NCBI RefSeq assembly: GCF_000412675.1
Contig: NC_021505.1
Location: forward strand, 4,210,501-4,274,500
DNA: 64,000 bases
Direction of reading: 5' to 3'
Source: Pseudomonas putida NBRC 14164
GTDB lineage: Bacteria; Pseudomonadota; Gammaproteobacteria; Pseudomonadales; Pseudomonadaceae
Positions 44,732-53,616 of this stretch are shown here, piece by piece. The notes under the pieces are model-generated. The model saw nothing but the letters and a program-made list of their open reading frames with translations, was not told the origin of the DNA and did not search any database. The position numbers and the translations under genes were made by a program. The stretch's first letter is position 1, and the number at the start of each line of letters is the position of its first letter.

Positions 44732-45106
44732 ATGGAGAATGACGCCAACGGCGCCAGCGCCTCGGGCAAGCGCCTGGGCGCCGCAGCGCTGGGGCTGCTG
44801 CACAGCCATATCGAACTGTTCGGCATCGAGTTGCAGGAGCAAAAGGGCCGCACCTTGAGCCTGCTGCTGTTCGCAGGCCTGGCCCTGGTGTTTGCCCTGT
44901 TGCTGCTGACGGCCCTGTCCGGGTTGTTGCTGGTGCTGCTGTGGGACAGTTATCGCCTGGCCGGCATCATCGGCCTGTGCGTGTTCTATGGCCTTGCCGC
45001 GCTGTACTGCGGCTTGCGCCTGAAGGCTGCGGTGTTCGACGAATCGTCGCCCTTCGGGGCCACCCTCGACGAACTCGCCAAGGACCGGGAGCGCCTGTTG
45101 CCATGA
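44732..45106 (+). CDS. YqjE-like (phage holin superfamily III / DUF1469) membrane protein
   Basis: The 124-residue protein has two membrane segments (TLSLLLFAGLALVFALLLL and SGLLLVLLWDS to LAALYCGL) after an amphipathic N-terminus (LLHSHIELFGIELQEQKG). This is the YqjE type grouped under holin superfamily III, though a lytic role is not shown for chromosomal copies. It lies 9 bases after the ElaB-like gene and overlaps the next gene at ATGA, so the three are translated together. Confidence 0.9.
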   Translation: MENDANGASASGKRLGAAALGLLHSHIELFGIELQEQKGRTLSLLLFAGLALVFALLLLTALSGLLLVLLWDSYRLAGIIGLCVFYGLAALYCGLRLKAAVFDESSPFGATLDELAKDRERLLP

Positions 45107-45432
45107 GCCTGCCACAACTGCCAAACACCCGTAACCCGCGCGAACTGCGCAAAGCACTGCTGCGCCTGCGCATGGAGATGCACCGCCAGGAAATTCGCCA
45201 TGAGTCCGGCCAACTGATGGAACCGCTGCGCCGCGTGCGCGGCATGGGCAGCTCGCTGCATGAAGGGCTGGGGATCAAGCATGCGCCTTTGTGGGGGATT
45301 GGCGCCGTGGTGGCGCTGGGTTTCCTCACCGGCAAGGGCGTGCGCAGCGGTAACCTGGCGCGGCTGGTGCGCCTGGGCAGCAGCCTGCTGCCGCTGGTGC
45401 GCCTGTACCTGCAAGGCAACCGCCGCCCCTGA
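45103..45432 (+). CDS. YqjK-like hypothetical protein (109 aa)
   Basis: The 109-residue protein starts at the ATG overlapping the previous stop (ATGA). It has a basic helical N-terminus (RELRKALLRLRMEMHRQEIR) and a hydrophobic C-terminal part (LWGIGAVVALGFLTGKG, LLPLVRLYL). The position matches E. coli yqjK, although the sequence similarity cannot be judged here. With its neighbours it probably builds a membrane-linked stress or stationary-phase module. Confidence 0.8.
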   Translation: MSLPQLPNTRNPRELRKALLRLRMEMHRQEIRHESGQLMEPLRRVRGMGSSLHEGLGIKHAPLWGIGAVVALGFLTGKGVRSGNLARLVRLGSSLLPLVRLYLQGNRRP

Positions 45433-45450
45433 GCCCTGCACATTCCTTTG

Positions 45451-45543
45451 CAGGAGCGGCCTTGTGCTGCGAAGAGGCCGGCCCGGTAACACACGTGTAT
45501 CGATCAAACGGGCCTCTTCGCAGCACAAGGCTGCTCCTACAGG
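45451..45543. repeat. REP pair between the yqjK-like gene and dgt
   Basis: CAGGAGCGGCCTTGTGCTGC (45451-45470) and its inverted partner (to 45543, GCAGCACAAGGCTGCTCCTA) flank a short spacer. It is of the GCAGGAGCGGC subtype also seen within 6641-6704. It follows the yqjK-like stop and precedes the dgt start by 37 bases. Confidence 0.85.
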
Positions 45544-45579
45544 ATATGCTGCTTCCTTCGATCCACAGGAGAATGCGCC

Positions 45580-46911
45580 TTGGACTGGCACACCCTGCTC
45601 ACCCGTGAACGCCTGGGCAAAGCTCTCTACAGCGCCGATGAACTCGGGCGCAGCCCTTTCCACAAAGACCATGACCGCATCATCTTCTCCGGCGCCTTTC
45701 GCCGCCTCGGGCGCAAGACCCAGGTGCACCCGGTTACCAGCAACGACCATATCCACACGCGTCTCACCCACTCGCTGGAAGTCAGCTGCGTAGGTCGATC
45801 GCTCGGCATGCGCGTCGGGGAAACCCTGCGCGACAACCTGCCCGACTGGTGCGCCCCCAGCGACCTGGGGATGATCGTGCAGTCAGCCTGCCTGGCCCAC
45901 GACATCGGCAACCCGCCATTCGGCCACTCCGGCGAGGACGCCATCCGCCACTGGTTCCAGCAGGCCGCCGGGCGTGGGTGGCTGGATGACATGAGCGACG
46001 ACGAGCGGGCTGATTTCCTGAATTTCGAGGGCAATGCCCAAGGCTTTCGCGTACTCACCCAGCTGGAGTACCACCAGTTCGACGGCGGTACGCGGCTGAC
46101 CTACGCCACCCTCGGCACTTACCTGAAGTACCCCTGGAGCGCGCGCCACGCCGACGCGCTGGGCTACAAGAAGCACAAGTTCGGCAGCTACCAGAGCGAG
46201 CTGCCCCTGCTTGAGCAGATCGCCCGCAAGCTCGGCATGCCGCAACTGGAAGAGCAACGCTGGGCGCGCCACCCGCTGGTGTACCTGATGGAGGCCGCCG
46301 ATGACATCTGCTATGCGCTGATCGACCTGGAAGACGGCCTGGAAATGGAGTTGCTGGAATACGCCGAAGTCGAAACGCTGCTGCTTGACCTGGTCGGCGA
46401 AGACCTGCCAGAAACTTACCGCCAGCTAGGCCCACGCGATTCCCGCCGGCGCAAGCTGGCGATTCTGCGTGGCAAGGCTATCGAGCACCTGACCAACGCC
46501 GCCGCCCATGCGTTCGTCGAGCAGCAGCAGGCATTGCTGGCCGGACACCTGGCAGGCGACCTGGTCGAGCACATGCACGGCCCGGCCAAGCGCTGCGTGC
46601 TGCAGGCCAAGGACATGGCGCGCAACAAGATCTTCCAGGACAAGCGCAAGACCCTGCACGAAATCGGCGCCTACACCACCCTGGAGATTCTGCTCAACAC
46701 CTTTTGTGGCGCAGCGCTCGAACAGCACGGCGGGCGCACCCCCTCGTTCAAGAGCCGCCGGGTACTGGACCTGATCGGCAACAATGCCCCGGACCCGCAT
46801 GCCTCGCTGCACAGCGCGTTCCTGCGCATGATCGACTTCATCGCCGGGATGACCGACAGCTATGCCAGCGAAATGGCCCGCGAAATGACCGGGCGCTCCA
46901 GCCCCACCTGA
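45580..46911 (+). CDS. dgt: Deoxyguanosinetriphosphate triphosphohydrolase-like protein
   Basis: The 443-residue HD-domain enzyme hydrolyses dNTPs to deoxynucleoside and tripolyphosphate. The HD metal ligands lie in HTRLTHSLEV and CLAHDIGNPPFGHSGED, and a further Asp in EAADDICYALIDLEDGLE. The start is TTG at 45580 with AGGAG nine bases upstream; the next ATG would remove the conserved N-terminus. It follows the REP pair and stands alone. Confidence 0.93.
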   Translation: MDWHTLLTRERLGKALYSADELGRSPFHKDHDRIIFSGAFRRLGRKTQVHPVTSNDHIHTRLTHSLEVSCVGRSLGMRVGETLRDNLPDWCAPSDLGMIVQSACLAHDIGNPPFGHSGEDAIRHWFQQAAGRGWLDDMSDDERADFLNFEGNAQGFRVLTQLEYHQFDGGTRLTYATLGTYLKYPWSARHADALGYKKHKFGSYQSELPLLEQIARKLGMPQLEEQRWARHPLVYLMEAADDICYALIDLEDGLEMELLEYAEVETLLLDLVGEDLPETYRQLGPRDSRRRKLAILRGKAIEHLTNAAAHAFVEQQQALLAGHLAGDLVEHMHGPAKRCVLQAKDMARNKIFQDKRKTLHEIGAYTTLEILLNTFCGAALEQHGGRTPSFKSRRVLDLIGNNAPDPHASLHSAFLRMIDFIAGMTDSYASEMAREMTGRSSPT

Positions 46912-47036
46912 ATCACGCCGGTGCAGCCACGGCCCCTCAGCCGGTGCTGCACCGCGTATTGCAGGAAACTTCCTACATATACTGGCAGCAAGTTAAACAG
47001 TACGAATAAAAGCCCATGAAAAGTTACCAAAGACGC

Positions 47037-47053
47037 TTTGACATTGGGTCAAA
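47037..47053. promoter_or_regulatory. Candidate operator: TTTGAC-N5-GTCAAA
   Basis: A perfect 6-5-6 inverted repeat lies 144 bases upstream of the regulator gene in an AT-rich stretch (46970-47090). It could bind the response regulator itself or another factor. The match to a known motif is not clear. Confidence 0.4.
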
Positions 47054-47196
47054 CACAAAAAATTCGTAGCCCGTTTTGTTTTATCTTGTAAGCCATTTCC
47101 CATAAGGAGCGAATCGCCCTCCCCCGCATGCCCGATGACTTCCAACTGCGATAAGGTGCCGGTTGTCCCCCTCAATCGCCCGCAGGGAAGTTGAAC

Positions 47197-47814
47197 ATGC
47201 ATTCCATATTTATTGTCGACGATCATCCTGTCATCCGCCTGGCCGTCCGTATGTTGCTGGAAAACCAGAATTACAAGATCGTCGGCGAGTCGGACAACGG
47301 CGTGGACGCCATGCAGATGATTCGTGAAGCCGCGCCCGACCTGGTCATCCTCGACATCAGCATCCCCAAGCTAGACGGCCTGGAGGTACTTTCCCGCTTC
47401 CAGGCCATGGCCCTGCCATTGAAGGTTCTGGTATTGACCGCCCAGTCTCCGGCATTGTTTGCCGTGCGTTGCATGCACTCCGGCGCCGCAGGCTATGTGT
47501 GCAAGCAGGAAGACCTGAGCGAACTGCTCAGTGCTATCAAGGCGGTACTGGCCGGCTACAACTACTTCCCCAGCCAGGCAATAAAACACAACCAGACAAC
47601 CGATACCGAGCTGCAACTTTTCCGCCAGGTAAATGACCGCGAACTGATGGTACTGCAACTCTTCGCCCAAGGCCGCAGCAACAAGGAAATTGCCAAGGGC
47701 ATGTTCCTCAGCAGCAAGACTGTCAGCACCTACAAGAAGCGCCTCATGCACAAACTTCAGGTCAGTACACTGGTTGACCTGATCGAAATAGCCAAACGCA
47801 ACGCGCTGGTCTGA
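47197..47814 (+). CDS. LuxR-family response regulator (EvgA/BvgA-like)
   Basis: The 205-residue regulator has a receiver domain (phospho-acceptor D53 in LVILDISIPKLDGLE) and a LuxR helix-turn-helix (RELMVLQLFAQGRSNKEIAK, STYKKRLMHKLQ). It is of the EvgA/BvgA kind, normally phosphorylated by an unorthodox hybrid kinase. The ATG at 47197 follows AGGGA; an upstream TTG at 47191 is less likely. The next gene, 8 bases downstream, encodes such a kinase. Confidence 0.94.
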   Translation: MHSIFIVDDHPVIRLAVRMLLENQNYKIVGESDNGVDAMQMIREAAPDLVILDISIPKLDGLEVLSRFQAMALPLKVLVLTAQSPALFAVRCMHSGAAGYVCKQEDLSELLSAIKAVLAGYNYFPSQAIKHNQTTDTELQLFRQVNDRELMVLQLFAQGRSNKEIAKGMFLSSKTVSTYKKRLMHKLQVSTLVDLIEIAKRNALV

Positions 47815-47822
47815 GGGTGGTC

Positions 47823-50800
47823 ATGCCGCACCCTATTGCTCGCCTGCTGCTCGCCCTGCTCCTGTTCAGCGGCGTAGCGCAGGCCACCTATCAAGGGGCC
47901 TCGTCCTATACGTTACTGGCTCGGTCATCGGCCAAGCCGACCCAACCCATGCTCACGGCCGAACAACGGCAATGGCTCGAAGGCCGTCAGGAACTGGTAC
48001 TGGGCACGTCGGCGCCAGACTACCCGCCGTTCGACATCACCAGTGGCGGCCGCGACTACCAGGGCCTCACCGCCGAGTACGCGAGCCTGATCGGCACAGC
48101 CCTGCAGTTACCCATACGGGTGCTGCGCTTCCCCAGTCGGCAGGCGGCGGTGGAGGCGCTCAGGCATGGTGATATCGACCTGCTTGGCAGCGCCAATGGC
48201 TACGAAGCGGCCAGCGACGGCCTGGCGCTGTCGCAACCGTATGCCGTTGACCAGCCGGTGCTGGTAACACGCGAAGACGAAAGCCGGGCGCTCGACATGG
48301 ACCTGGCCGGCCTGCGCCTGGGCATGCTTTACCATTACCTGCCCAAGCAGGAGGTACGCAGCACCTACCCCATGGCCGAGCTGCTGGCCTTTGGCTCCTC
48401 CAGCCAGGCCTTGAACGCCGTGGCGTTCGGGCAGGCCGACGTATACATCGGCGATACCATCTCCACCCACTATCTGCTTAACCGCGGCCACCTGCCGCGT
48501 CTGCGCATGGCCAATTTCGGCAAGCACGAGGCCATCGGCTTCGGCTTTGCCTTGCGCCAGCAGGACACGCTGCTGCTGGAGGTGGTGAACGCCACACTGG
48601 ACAGCCAGCCCCCCGCCCTGCGCGCCAGCATCTTCAAGCGCTGGAGCGCCGGCAGCGACCTGCTGCTGACCGAGCGCAAGCTGCAACTGACCGACGCCGA
48701 GGAACAATGGCTGCAAGATCACCCGGTGATGCGCGTGACGATCGATGATACGGCTGCGCCGCTATCGTATTTCGATGGCTCGGGGCATTTTCGCGGCATC
48801 ACCGCCGACCTGCTGGAGTTCATCAGCTTGCGCACCGGCTTGCGTTTTGAAGTGCAGCGTACCAGCGGCATCGCCGACATGATCGCCCGCCTCAAGGATG
48901 GCCGCGCTGATGTGATTGCCGCACTGGCCACCGGCGCGGTGACCGACGATGACCTGCAAGTCAGTCGGCCCTACCTGGAGAGCGCCTTCGTGCTGGTAGG
49001 CCGCAAGGACGATATGGCCCTGAACACCCTCGATCAGTTGCAGGGGCATCGCGTGGCCATTACCCGCTATAGCGCCATGAACGCGAAGCTCTCGCGGCAC
49101 TATCCGGCAATCGGCTGGGTCGAGACCGAAAGCGGGTTCTATTCCATGGCATTGCTCAACAGCGGGGCGGTGGACGCAGTGATTACCACGTTGCTCGACG
49201 CAAACCATGCCTTGGCCAACAACCCTGGGCTGGTCATCCACACCACGGTAGGCAGCGAGCCCGCCAACTTCGCCATGGCCACCAGCACTCCGTCACAGGC
49301 GATGATGTCGATCCTCGACAAGGCGTTGCTGAGCATTTCGCCAGAAGAGCTGGGGGTAATCAACAACCGCTGGCGCGGCTTCGGCCAGCACGACGATGGT
49401 AACGGCAAAGGCTACAGCCAGCTTGCGCTGCAGGTGGTGCTGGGCATGGTCGCGCTGCTGTTGCTGGCCTTGCTCTGGAACGCCCGCCTGCGCCTGCAGA
49501 TTCGCCAGCGCCAACGCGCCGAACGAGCACTGAACGACCAACTGGCGTTCATGCGCGCCCTGCTCAACGGTACCCCTCACCCCATGTACGTACGTGACCG
49601 CGAGGCCTGCCTGCAAAGCTGCAATTACAGCTATCTGGAAGCCGTGCAGGCCCGCTCCGATGAAGTCATCGGCAAACAGCTGGACGGCAGCCTCTTTGCC
49701 GACGAAGAGCAAACCCGGCAGATCCAGGCCGACTACCTGAAAGTCATGGCCGCAGGCTCGCCGTTGATCATGGACCGGCCACTGCGGATCAAGGGCCGCG
49801 AAATGACCATCTATCACTGGATACTGCCGTACCGCGACTCGCTGGGAGAGGTGCAGGGCATCATCGGCGGCTGGATCGACATCAGCGAGCGCCGCCAGTT
49901 GGTCATGGAACTGCGTCAGGCCAAGCAGCAGGCCGACGATGCCAACCGCGCCAAGAGCACCTTCCTGGCCACCATCAGCCATGAAATCCGCACCCCGATG
50001 AATGCCGTCATCGGCATGCTCGAACTGGCAGTCAAGCGCGCCGACCAGGGCCGGGTAGACCGCAGCGCACTGCAGCTGGCCCACCATTCAGCCAAGGACC
50101 TGCTGGGCCTGATCGGCGATATTCTGGACATCGCGCGCATCGAGTCTGGCCACTTGTCCCTGGCACCGGAGGTCGTCGACCTTGCAGCACTGGTCGAATC
50201 GGTAGGGCGTATTTTCGAGGGGCAGGCGCGCCAGAAAGGCCTTGCTCTGGAGGTAAGGATTGCACCCGCCGCACGCTGCCACGCACTGCTCGATCCCCTG
50301 CGTTTCAAACAGGTGTTGTCCAACCTGGTGAGCAATGCCATCAAGTTCACCGAGCATGGCCAGGTCCGTATCGGCGTCAGTCTGCAGGATGACGGCAACA
50401 CCACGCCCGCAGTGCTGGAACTGGAAGTACGCGACAGTGGCATCGGCATCCACGCCGACGACCTGCAACGCCTGTTCAACCCATTCATCCAGGCCAACCC
50501 GCACAGCCAGGGCGCCCGTGCCGGTACCGGGCTAGGCCTGGCCATCTGCCGCAGCCTGTGCGAAATGATGGGCGGCAGCCTGACCATCAAGAGCCTGGAA
50601 GATGTTGGCACCCAGGTGCGCCTGAAGATGCCGCTGCAGCGGATTGACGCCGCCCCACCCCCAGCGCCGCTCCTCGAGCACCTCGATGTGCCTGACCCGC
50701 GGCTGAACGTACTGGTGATCGACGACCACCCGGCCAATCTGCAACTGATGGCGCAGCAGCTCGGCTACCTGGGCCTGCCGCACGCCAGCGCCCGAGATGG

Positions 50801-51455
50801 CCGCGAAGGCCTGGCGGCCTGGCGCGCAGGCGACTTCGATGTGCTGGTGCTCGACTGCAACATGCCGCACATGAACGGATACCAACTGGCGACCGCCGTC
50901 CGTGCCGAAGAACGCCATGGCAAGCGGCTGCGCTGCACCATTCTCGGCTATACCGCCAACGCGCAGCCAGAGGTGCGCCGCCGGTGCCTGAGCGCCGGTA
51001 TGGACGACTGCCTGCTCAAGCCGATCAGCCTGGGCACCCTCAGCCAGCACCTGGCGGGCATTCGTCCACGCCGCCAGCAAAAGCCCCGGCGCAAGCTTTA
51101 CCATCTGGACGGCCTGGCTGCAGTGGTCGGGCATGACCCCGCCGACCGCCAGCGCTTCCTGCTGGCCTTGCAGCAAAGCCTGCAGGCCGACCTGGCCAGC
51201 TTGATGGCGCTGCATCCGGAGCATGACAGCGACGCCATTGCCGAGCAGGCCCACAAGGTGCTGAGTGCGGCCCGCATGCTGGAAGCCCCCGACCTGATGC
51301 AGGCCTGCGAGGCGCTGGAGGCCCGCGGCCTGCCCACGCACCTGTTGCGCCTGCGGCGCCAGGCACTGGCGCGGCACATGTGCCGTGTAGAACGGGCTCT
51401 GGCCAAGGAACTGGCCACCGGCGCGTGCACTCAGGCAGGCAGCCAGACGTGTTAA
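47823..51455 (+). CDS. Unorthodox hybrid sensor histidine kinase (EvgS/BvgS-like)
   Basis: This 1210-residue kinase starts with a signal/anchor sequence (PIARLLLALLLFSGVAQA) followed by two tandem periplasmic solute-binding (Venus flytrap) domains (about 45-280 and 285-530). A membrane segment (about 535-555), a PAS domain, HisKA with H720 (ATISHEIRTPMNAVI), HATPase, a receiver domain with D1011 (VLVLDCNMPHMNGY) and a C-terminal Hpt domain with H1144 (AEQAHKVLSAARML) follow. This is the phosphorelay layout of EvgS. The ATG at 47823 (GAGGG before it) was preferred to GTG at 47817. The ligand sensed by the flytrap domains is unknown. Confidence 0.94.
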   Translation: MPHPIARLLLALLLFSGVAQATYQGASSYTLLARSSAKPTQPMLTAEQRQWLEGRQELVLGTSAPDYPPFDITSGGRDYQGLTAEYASLIGTALQLPIRVLRFPSRQAAVEALRHGDIDLLGSANGYEAASDGLALSQPYAVDQPVLVTREDESRALDMDLAGLRLGMLYHYLPKQEVRSTYPMAELLAFGSSSQALNAVAFGQADVYIGDTISTHYLLNRGHLPRLRMANFGKHEAIGFGFALRQQDTLLLEVVNATLDSQPPALRASIFKRWSAGSDLLLTERKLQLTDAEEQWLQDHPVMRVTIDDTAAPLSYFDGSGHFRGITADLLEFISLRTGLRFEVQRTSGIADMIARLKDGRADVIAALATGAVTDDDLQVSRPYLESAFVLVGRKDDMALNTLDQLQGHRVAITRYSAMNAKLSRHYPAIGWVETESGFYSMALLNSGAVDAVITTLLDANHALANNPGLVIHTTVGSEPANFAMATSTPSQAMMSILDKALLSISPEELGVINNRWRGFGQHDDGNGKGYSQLALQVVLGMVALLLLALLWNARLRLQIRQRQRAERALNDQLAFMRALLNGTPHPMYVRDREACLQSCNYSYLEAVQARSDEVIGKQLDGSLFADEEQTRQIQADYLKVMAAGSPLIMDRPLRIKGREMTIYHWILPYRDSLGEVQGIIGGWIDISERRQLVMELRQAKQQADDANRAKSTFLATISHEIRTPMNAVIGMLELAVKRADQGRVDRSALQLAHHSAKDLLGLIGDILDIARIESGHLSLAPEVVDLAALVESVGRIFEGQARQKGLALEVRIAPAARCHALLDPLRFKQVLSNLVSNAIKFTEHGQVRIGVSLQDDGNTTPAVLELEVRDSGIGIHADDLQRLFNPFIQANPHSQGARAGTGLGLAICRSLCEMMGGSLTIKSLEDVGTQVRLKMPLQRIDAAPPPAPLLEHLDVPDPRLNVLVIDDHPANLQLMAQQLGYLGLPHASARDGREGLAAWRAGDFDVLVLDCNMPHMNGYQLATAVRAEERHGKRLRCTILGYTANAQPEVRRRCLSAGMDDCLLKPISLGTLSQHLAGIRPRRQQKPRRKLYHLDGLAAVVGHDPADRQRFLLALQQSLQADLASLMALHPEHDSDAIAEQAHKVLSAARMLEAPDLMQACEALEARGLPTHLLRLRRQALARHMCRVERALAKELATGACTQAGSQTC

Positions 51456-51496
51456 CTGGTAGACTGCGCGGCGTTATTACCTAAGAGGATTGTTTC

Positions 51497-51841
51497 ATGG
51501 CCACAAACCGCTCCCGTCGTCTGCGCAAAAAGCTGTGTGTCGACGAGTTTCAGGAATTGGGCTTCGAGCTGAACCTGGAATTCAAGGAAGATCTGGATGA
51601 CCAGGCAATCGATGCTTTCCTCGATGCGTTCCTGGAAGAAGCGATGGACGCCAACGGCCTGGACTATGTAGGCGGTGACGATTACGGCCTGGTGTGCTCG
51701 GTCAAACGCGGCTCGGCCAGCGAAGAACAGCGCGCTGCCGTTGAAACCTGGCTGAAGGGCCGTAGCGAACTGACCAAGATCGAAGTCAGCCCGCTGCTGG
51801 ACGCCTGGTACCCGGAAAAGCCGATCAACAAGGCTGAGTGA
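51497..51841 (+). CDS. yggL: YggL (DUF469) ribosome-associated protein
   Basis: The 114-residue protein has the YggL signature (NRSRRLRKKLCVDEFQELGF, acidic middle LNLEFKEDLDD). YggL proteins have been linked to the 50S ribosomal subunit in other bacteria. A ribosome site AAGAGGAT precedes the ATG. It ends with an intrinsic terminator at 51864-51893. Confidence 0.92.
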   Translation: MATNRSRRLRKKLCVDEFQELGFELNLEFKEDLDDQAIDAFLDAFLEEAMDANGLDYVGGDDYGLVCSVKRGSASEEQRAAVETWLKGRSELTKIEVSPLLDAWYPEKPINKAE

Positions 51842-51863
51842 TACCTGCCTGGCTTGATCGCTG

Positions 51864-51893
51864 AAAAGGCTGCCCTTGCGGGTGGCCTTTTTT
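51864..51893 (+). terminator. Intrinsic terminator after yggL
   Basis: AAAAGGCTGCCC (51864-51875) pairs with GGGTGGCCTTTT (51880-51891) with two wobble pairs and a 4-base loop, followed by TTATT. Confidence 0.9.
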
Positions 51894-52027
51894 ATTGGCG
51901 GTGCTTTTCCGTCGAACGTGGCGCATCGTCGCTACGCTTGGGGCATAATGCGTACTCTTTCGTCGTGGGGCCATCATCCCTTACAGCCCCAATGCCCTTT
52001 TCCCTCGCCGCAGGGTATTTATCCATT

Positions 52028-53485
52028 ATGATCAAAACGCTTCGTCCCTTCATTCTTGCAAGCCTGCTGTTGCCACTCGCATTGCCCAGCCAGGCCGCCG
52101 CCGTCAATACCACCCTGCCCGCCAAAGTGCAGCAGGCGCTCAAGGCCAACAAGCTGCAGGACACAGCCCTGTCGCTGGTAATGCTGCCGCTGGACGGCCC
52201 CGGCACGCCGACCGTGTTCAATGCCGATGTTTCGGTAAACCCGGCCTCGACCATGAAACTGGTCACTACCTACGCTGCCCTCGAACTGCTTGGCCCCACC
52301 TTCCAGTGGAAAACCGAGTTCTATACCGATGGCACCCTGAGCAACGGCGTGCTCAATGGCAACCTGTACCTCAAAGGGGGCGGCGACCCGAAGCTGAACA
52401 TGGAAAAGCTGTGGCTGCTGATGCGTGACCTGCGCGCCAATGGCGTGCGCACCATCACCGGTGATCTGGTGCTGGACCGCAGCCACTTCGTGCAACCCAA
52501 CCTGCCGCAGTTCAATGATGACGGCGGCGATGAAAACAAGCCGTTCCTGGTCAAGCCCGATTCGCTGCTGGTCAACCTCAAGGCCCTGCGCTTCGTTGCC
52601 CGCAACGATGGGGGCAAAGTCACCGTCGCGGTCGAGCCACCGATTGCCAGCATCCGTATCGACAACCAGGTCAAGGCGGTGGCTTCGAAGCAGTGCACTG
52701 GCGATGTGCGCTACAACCCGGTACCCCAGGCCGATGGCATCAGCGTAACCGTCAGTGGCCAGCTGGGTGACGGCTGCAACTCGCAGACCTACCTGTCGCT
52801 GCTCGACCACGCAACCTACGCCGCCGGTGCCGTGCGCGCGATCTGGAACGAGCTGGGCGGCAGCATCCAGGGTGGCGACCGCATCGAGAACGTGCCCAAG
52901 AGTGCTCGCCTGCTGGCCCGCGCCTTCTCGCCAGACCTGGTGGAAGTGATCCGCGACATCAACAAATACAGTAACAACACCATGGCCCAGCAGCTGTTCC
53001 TGAGCCTTGGCGCGCAGTTCCGCACCGATGCCGATGGCGACGATGCCCGCGCCGCCCAGCGCGTAGTGCGCCAATGGCTGGCGAAAAAGGGCATTACCGC
53101 GCCGCACCTGGTGATGGAGAACGGCTCTGGCTTGTCGCGTGCCGAGCGGGTCAGCACCCGGGAAATGGCCCAGATGCTGCAGGCTGCCTGGAAGAGCCCC
53201 TACGCTGCCGAGTTCATGAGTTCGATGCCGCTGGTAGGCATGGACGGCACCATGCGCAAGCGCCTGAAGCGCACCGCCATGACCGGTGAGGGGCACATCA
53301 AGACCGGCACGCTGAACACCGTGCGGGCGATTGCCGGCTTCAGCCGCGACAGCAACGGCCATACCTGGGCGGTGGCAGCGATTCTCAACGACCCGAAACC
53401 GTGGGGTGCCTCGCAGGTGCTCGACCAGGTGCTGCTCGACCTGTATCGCCAGCCGAAGCTGGCAGGCAGCACCGCGGCCAACTGA
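52028..53485 (+). CDS. dacB: D-alanyl-D-alanine carboxypeptidase/endopeptidase (PBP4, DacB)
   Basis: The 485-residue class C penicillin-binding protein has a signal peptide (FILASLLLPLALPSQAAA) and is periplasmic. The active site has S74-x-x-K77 (NPASTMKLV), S315-N-N317 (KYSNNTM) and K425-T-G (HIKTGTL). The large insertion between the SxxK and SxN motifs is the domain II/III region of PBP4. It trims peptidoglycan cross-links and in Pseudomonas PBP4 loss induces AmpC through recycling, which links it to nagZ in this window. Confidence 0.95.
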   Translation: MIKTLRPFILASLLLPLALPSQAAAVNTTLPAKVQQALKANKLQDTALSLVMLPLDGPGTPTVFNADVSVNPASTMKLVTTYAALELLGPTFQWKTEFYTDGTLSNGVLNGNLYLKGGGDPKLNMEKLWLLMRDLRANGVRTITGDLVLDRSHFVQPNLPQFNDDGGDENKPFLVKPDSLLVNLKALRFVARNDGGKVTVAVEPPIASIRIDNQVKAVASKQCTGDVRYNPVPQADGISVTVSGQLGDGCNSQTYLSLLDHATYAAGAVRAIWNELGGSIQGGDRIENVPKSARLLARAFSPDLVEVIRDINKYSNNTMAQQLFLSLGAQFRTDADGDDARAAQRVVRQWLAKKGITAPHLVMENGSGLSRAERVSTREMAQMLQAAWKSPYAAEFMSSMPLVGMDGTMRKRLKRTAMTGEGHIKTGTLNTVRAIAGFSRDSNGHTWAVAAILNDPKPWGASQVLDQVLLDLYRQPKLAGSTAAN

Positions 53486-53496
53486 TTGGTCAGCCA

Positions 53497-53595
53497 GTAC
53501 CGGCCCTTTCGCGGCAAAAGCCGCTCCCACAGGTACTGCACAGGCCTCAAGCGCTGTGAAGATCCTGTGGGAGCGGCTTTAGCCGCGAAAGGGCC
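53497..53595. repeat. REP pair after dacB
   Basis: Inverted REP units at about 53497-53533 and 53564-53595 (GCGGCAAAAGCCGCTCCCAC and its partner) separate convergent dacB and the diguanylate cyclase gene. Confidence 0.88.
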
Positions 53596-53616
53596 AGTAC
53601 TCACAACTGGCACCTA

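Noticed and set aside
44732..45106. Phage holin gene as a sign of a prophage
   Set aside because: The neighbours (ElaB-like and YqjK-like genes) match the chromosomal yqjDEK order, so this is a housekeeping membrane protein.
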